Assembly (NCBI GenBank): GCA_900540405.1
Contig: UQFW01000059.1
Coordinates: forward strand, 1 to 7,826
Origin: Candidatus Avelusimicrobium faecicola
GTDB taxonomy: Bacteria; Elusimicrobiota; Elusimicrobia; Elusimicrobiales; Elusimicrobiaceae
Direction: 5' to 3'
DNA: 7,826 nucleotides
The notes beneath the pieces are model-generated. The model was not told where the DNA came from. It searched no databases and saw nothing but the letters and a program-made list of their open reading frames with translations. A program made the position numbers and the translations under genes. Positions 6,418 through 7,826 of this stretch are shown in pieces; the stretch's first letter is position 1, and each line of letters begins with the position of its first letter.

Positions 6418-7494
6418 ATGAGTACCCAAAAAAGCACCCGGCCCACGCCGGAATTGTTGGAAGAATTGTTAGATGCCAACCAACCGTCTAAAGTGTTGGA
6501 ACTGTTAAAACAGGTAAAAACAAAAGATGCCGCCATGCGGTTTTTGGAGGGCGAGGCGCACCGCCAGTTAGGCTCTTTTGAAGCGGCTATTGCCAGTTAT
6601 GCCAAGGCGTTGGCTATTTGCGAAGATGCCGAAGGCCGCATGGATGCGTTGCTCGCCTTGGCAGCCTGCTACCGCACGTTGGGGCACTCCGCCGCCGCGT
6701 ACGAAATGGCCGACGAATCCTTACAAATGGCGAACGAACTGGAAATGGACGATTACGCCGTGCGCTCCATGCAGGAAATGGGCATGGCCTTGCGCGCGTG
6801 GGGCCGTTTGGAAGAAGCACTGGATATGCTGGATGTGGTGCTTTCTTATTACGAACAGCAAAAAGATTGGGCCGGTATGAGCTTTATTTGTTGGGCCAAG
6901 GGCGGCATTTTCCGCTTACAGGGCCATTTTGAAGACGGCATCCGCCAGTTTAAGGAGTCTATCCGCCTGGCTAAAAAAGCGGGGGACGATATTAATTTGG
7001 CTTACGGGTATTGCGGGTTAGCCGGCATTAGCCGCATTTGCGGTAAAATTGACGATTGCGTTAAAAATTACAAATTGGCGGAAAAAATCTTCCGCGCAAG
7101 CGAGGACGTTTTCGGCAAAGCCTATACCAACTGCGGCATGGCAAACGGTTTGCGCCAACAAGGCAAGTACGACGAAGCCCTGCGCCATTATAACACCGCC
7201 GATAAGCTCTATTCGTCTATTCACGATACGGTGGATTTGGGCTTTGTAAAGTGGGGCCGCGCGGATATTTTGAAACGCAAAAATAAATTGGAACTGGCCT
7301 TAAAAGATTTGCAGGAAGCCAAAGTGCTTTTTGATAATTCCGACGAAAAACGCGGCCAGATTTTGACGAAACTGTCTTTGGCGCAAGTGTTGTATGCGCT
7401 GGGCAAAACGCCGGAGGCGGAAGAGTTGTATGCGGCGGGAGTGGAGCAGGCGAAAGGAGAGGGGTTGCATACCTACCTGGAAAGCTACACTTGA
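6418..7494 (+). CDS. Tetratricopeptide-repeat (TPR) protein
   Basis: The 358-residue protein is built almost wholly of TPR helix pairs. After a ~35-residue N-terminal region there are eight repeats, recognisable by the turn residue before helix B at 52, 89, 129, 169, 209, 249, 289 (Asn) and 329; from the second repeat onward the spacing is exactly 40 residues. Clear examples are LRQQGKYDEALRHYNTADKL and LRAWGRLEEALDMLDVVLSY. No signal peptide, membrane segment or catalytic domain is visible, so it is probably a cytoplasmic scaffold or adaptor. Forty-residue TPRs occur in signalling adaptors such as the kinesin-light-chain and Rap types, which would suit a link with the receiver domain just upstream, but this is inference. 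A strong GAGGTGA ribosome site (6408-6414) supports the start. The stop codon lies within a 13-bp tandem repeat, so the C-terminus may have been shaped by repeat expansion. Confidence 0.9.
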   Translation: MSTQKSTRPTPELLEELLDANQPSKVLELLKQVKTKDAAMRFLEGEAHRQLGSFEAAIASYAKALAICEDAEGRMDALLALAACYRTLGHSAAAYEMADESLQMANELEMDDYAVRSMQEMGMALRAWGRLEEALDMLDVVLSYYEQQKDWAGMSFICWAKGGIFRLQGHFEDGIRQFKESIRLAKKAGDDINLAYGYCGLAGISRICGKIDDCVKNYKLAEKIFRASEDVFGKAYTNCGMANGLRQQGKYDEALRHYNTADKLYSSIHDTVDLGFVKWGRADILKRKNKLELALKDLQEAKVLFDNSDEKRGQILTKLSLAQVLYALGKTPEAEELYAAGVEQAKGEGLHTYLESYT

Positions 7495-7526
7495 TAACGG
7501 CTGTTGATAACGGCTGTTGATAACGG
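7491..7526 (+). repeat. 13-bp tandem repeat containing the TPR stop codon
   Basis: TTGATAACGG is followed by two complete 13-bp units CTGTTGATAACGG, giving 2.8 identical copies in 36 bp. The first copy contributes the TGA stop (7492-7494) of the TPR gene. Perfect identity between the units suggests recent slippage. The last unit runs directly into the direct repeat that starts at 7523. Confidence 0.9.
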
Positions 7527-7577
7527 CATTTGGTAAGTGGCGATTTTAACGCACAAGGGGAAAAATAACATTTTTCC
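7523..7577 (+). repeat. Direct repeat, copy 1 (~55 bp visible match)
   Basis: This segment matches 7772-7826 at 50 of 55 positions without gaps. The five differences fall in a short patch (7539-7545); the flanks ACGGCATTTGGTAAGT and TTAACGCACAAGGGG onward are identical. The match stops only because the window ends, so the true repeat may be longer. The second half of the repeat encodes the left arm and loop of a strong hairpin. Confidence 0.92.
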
Positions 7578-7590
7578 CCTTGTTTGCGTT
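7548..7590 (+). terminator. Long hairpin after the TPR gene, probable terminator
   Basis: A perfect 14-bp stem (7553-7566 with 7570-7583) closes on a 3-nt AAC loop. It extends by a further 5 bp (AACGC at 7548-7552, GCGTT at 7586-7590) past a 2-nt TT bulge. The inner part of the stem is A/T and the outer part GGGG/CCCC, followed by TTGTTTGCGTTT, a poor but T-rich tail. It lies about 55 bp past the TPR stop, so termination is the simplest role. Its placement inside a repeated sequence means it could instead be part of a repeat element. Confidence 0.6.
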
Positions 7591-7593
7591 TGA

Positions 7594-7715
7594 TGGGCAT
7601 ACCATTTTCCAAATTTAAGCCCTTTTGCCCCGCCTTTAGGCTTGGAGCCCTTGCAGGCTACCGCGCCTAAACTAGCGGCGCAAAATCTTCTTAAATTTGA
7701 AAAATCATGCTACCA
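7594..7715. repeat. Complex imperfect inverted repeat
   Basis: The outer arms pair as TGG/CCA (7594-7596, 7713-7715), GCAT/ATGC (7597-7600, 7707-7710) and ATTTT/AAAAT (7604-7608, 7701-7705), then a perfect 10-bp match CAAATTTAAG/CTTAAATTTG (7610-7619, 7690-7699). Inside are TTTTGC/GCAAAA (7623-7628, 7680-7685), TTTAGGC/GCCTAAA (7635-7641, 7665-7671) and a small apical AGCC/GGCT pair (7646-7649, 7656-7659). All the pairs nest in order, giving one long bulged hairpin. This could be a structured RNA, a folded single-stranded DNA site or the remnant of a small mobile element. Confidence 0.6.
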
Positions 7716-7771
7716 ACACTTACTCTTGTACTATTCTGCACGGCAACGCCAAGGAAGAACGGCAACGGCGG

Positions 7772-7826
7772 ACGGCATTTGGTAAGTTTAGAGATTAACG
7801 CACAAGGGGAAAAATAACATTTTTCC
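7772..7826 (+). repeat. Direct repeat, copy 2 (cut by window end)
   Basis: This is the second copy of the repeat at 7523-7577, displaced by 249 bp and identical at 50 of 55 positions. It includes the left arm and loop of the hairpin, and the right arm would continue beyond the window. It is preceded by ACGGC-ending short motifs (GGCAACGGCGGACGGC), as the first copy is preceded by TTGATAACGG units, so the short motifs may belong to the element. Confidence 0.9.

Larger units (their letters stand above)
7495..7826. other. Non-coding, repeat- and hairpin-rich region
   Basis: These 332 bp carry no open reading frame with a credible start site or recognisable product. They hold, in order, the remainder of a 13-bp tandem repeat, the first copy of a ~55-bp direct repeat with a long hairpin, a complex ~122-bp imperfect inverted repeat, a stretch with two CGGCAACG motifs (7741-7748, 7760-7767), and a second copy of the direct repeat cut off by the window edge. 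No transposase, tRNA or CRISPR repeat is visible. Confidence 0.75.

Noticed and set aside
7217..7612. 131-codon minus-strand open frame antisense to the TPR gene
   Set aside because: It is proline-rich, low-complexity sequence with no domain; it lies opposite a well-supported TPR gene and spans the tandem repeats and hairpin.
7594..7671. Short plus-strand open frame of about 25 codons starting at the ATG at 7594
   Set aside because: No ribosome binding site precedes it, and its sequence is fully accounted for by the left arms of the inverted repeat.
7594..7715. tRNA gene in the structured region
   Set aside because: The length is wrong, and there is no TTCGA-type T-loop, no seven-base acceptor plus CCA arrangement and no recognisable anticodon arm.
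7523..7826. CRISPR array
   Set aside because: Only two copies, a spacer of about 195 bp that is itself structured, and no cas genes in view.

Overview
The window looks like ordinary bacterial chromosome of medium GC, with closely packed genes, Shine-Dalgarno start sites and intrinsic terminators. No rRNA or marker gene fixes the taxon. A pilin-like tail on the first protein, with the LPQY-type helix and a late cysteine pair common in Elusimicrobiota pilins, together with the base composition, makes a gut Elusimicrobiota-like organism my best guess. This is a low-to-moderate confidence inference.

Layout. Positions 1-942 hold a minus-strand gene for an RDD-family membrane protein that ends in a pilin-like domain. 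It has its own sigma70-type promoter and a strong terminator. Positions 943-4357 hold a minus-strand pair, uvrA followed 1 bp later by a YbaK-type Cys-tRNA(Pro) deacylase. Positions 4358-4444 are a short divergent intergenic region with a perfect 20-bp palindrome. Positions 4445-6374 hold a tightly coupled plus-strand operon: a LPG-synthase-TM/flippase-like membrane protein, a gamma-carbonic-anhydrase-family hexapeptide protein and a stand-alone receiver domain, joined by two ATGA overlaps. A terminator-like hairpin at 6380-6402 separates this operon from a TPR protein (6418-7494). The TPR gene has a strong ribosome binding site but almost no room for a promoter of its own.

The right end (7495-7826) holds no credible gene but is full of structure. 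A 13-bp tandem repeat contains the TPR stop codon. A repeat of about 55 bp, whose first copy forms a long hairpin, recurs 249 bp later and runs off the window. A complex imperfect inverted repeat of about 122 bp lies between the two copies. This is the least explained part of the window.

How the genes may work together: UvrA and YbaK are housekeeping functions (nucleotide-excision repair and translation quality control). The receiver domain and the TPR protein next to it could form a small signalling or scaffold module, but no kinase or output domain is present. I see no complete defence, mobile or biosynthetic system. The novel items are the RDD-pilin fusion, the palindrome upstream of uvrA, the intercistronic terminator and the right-end repeats.
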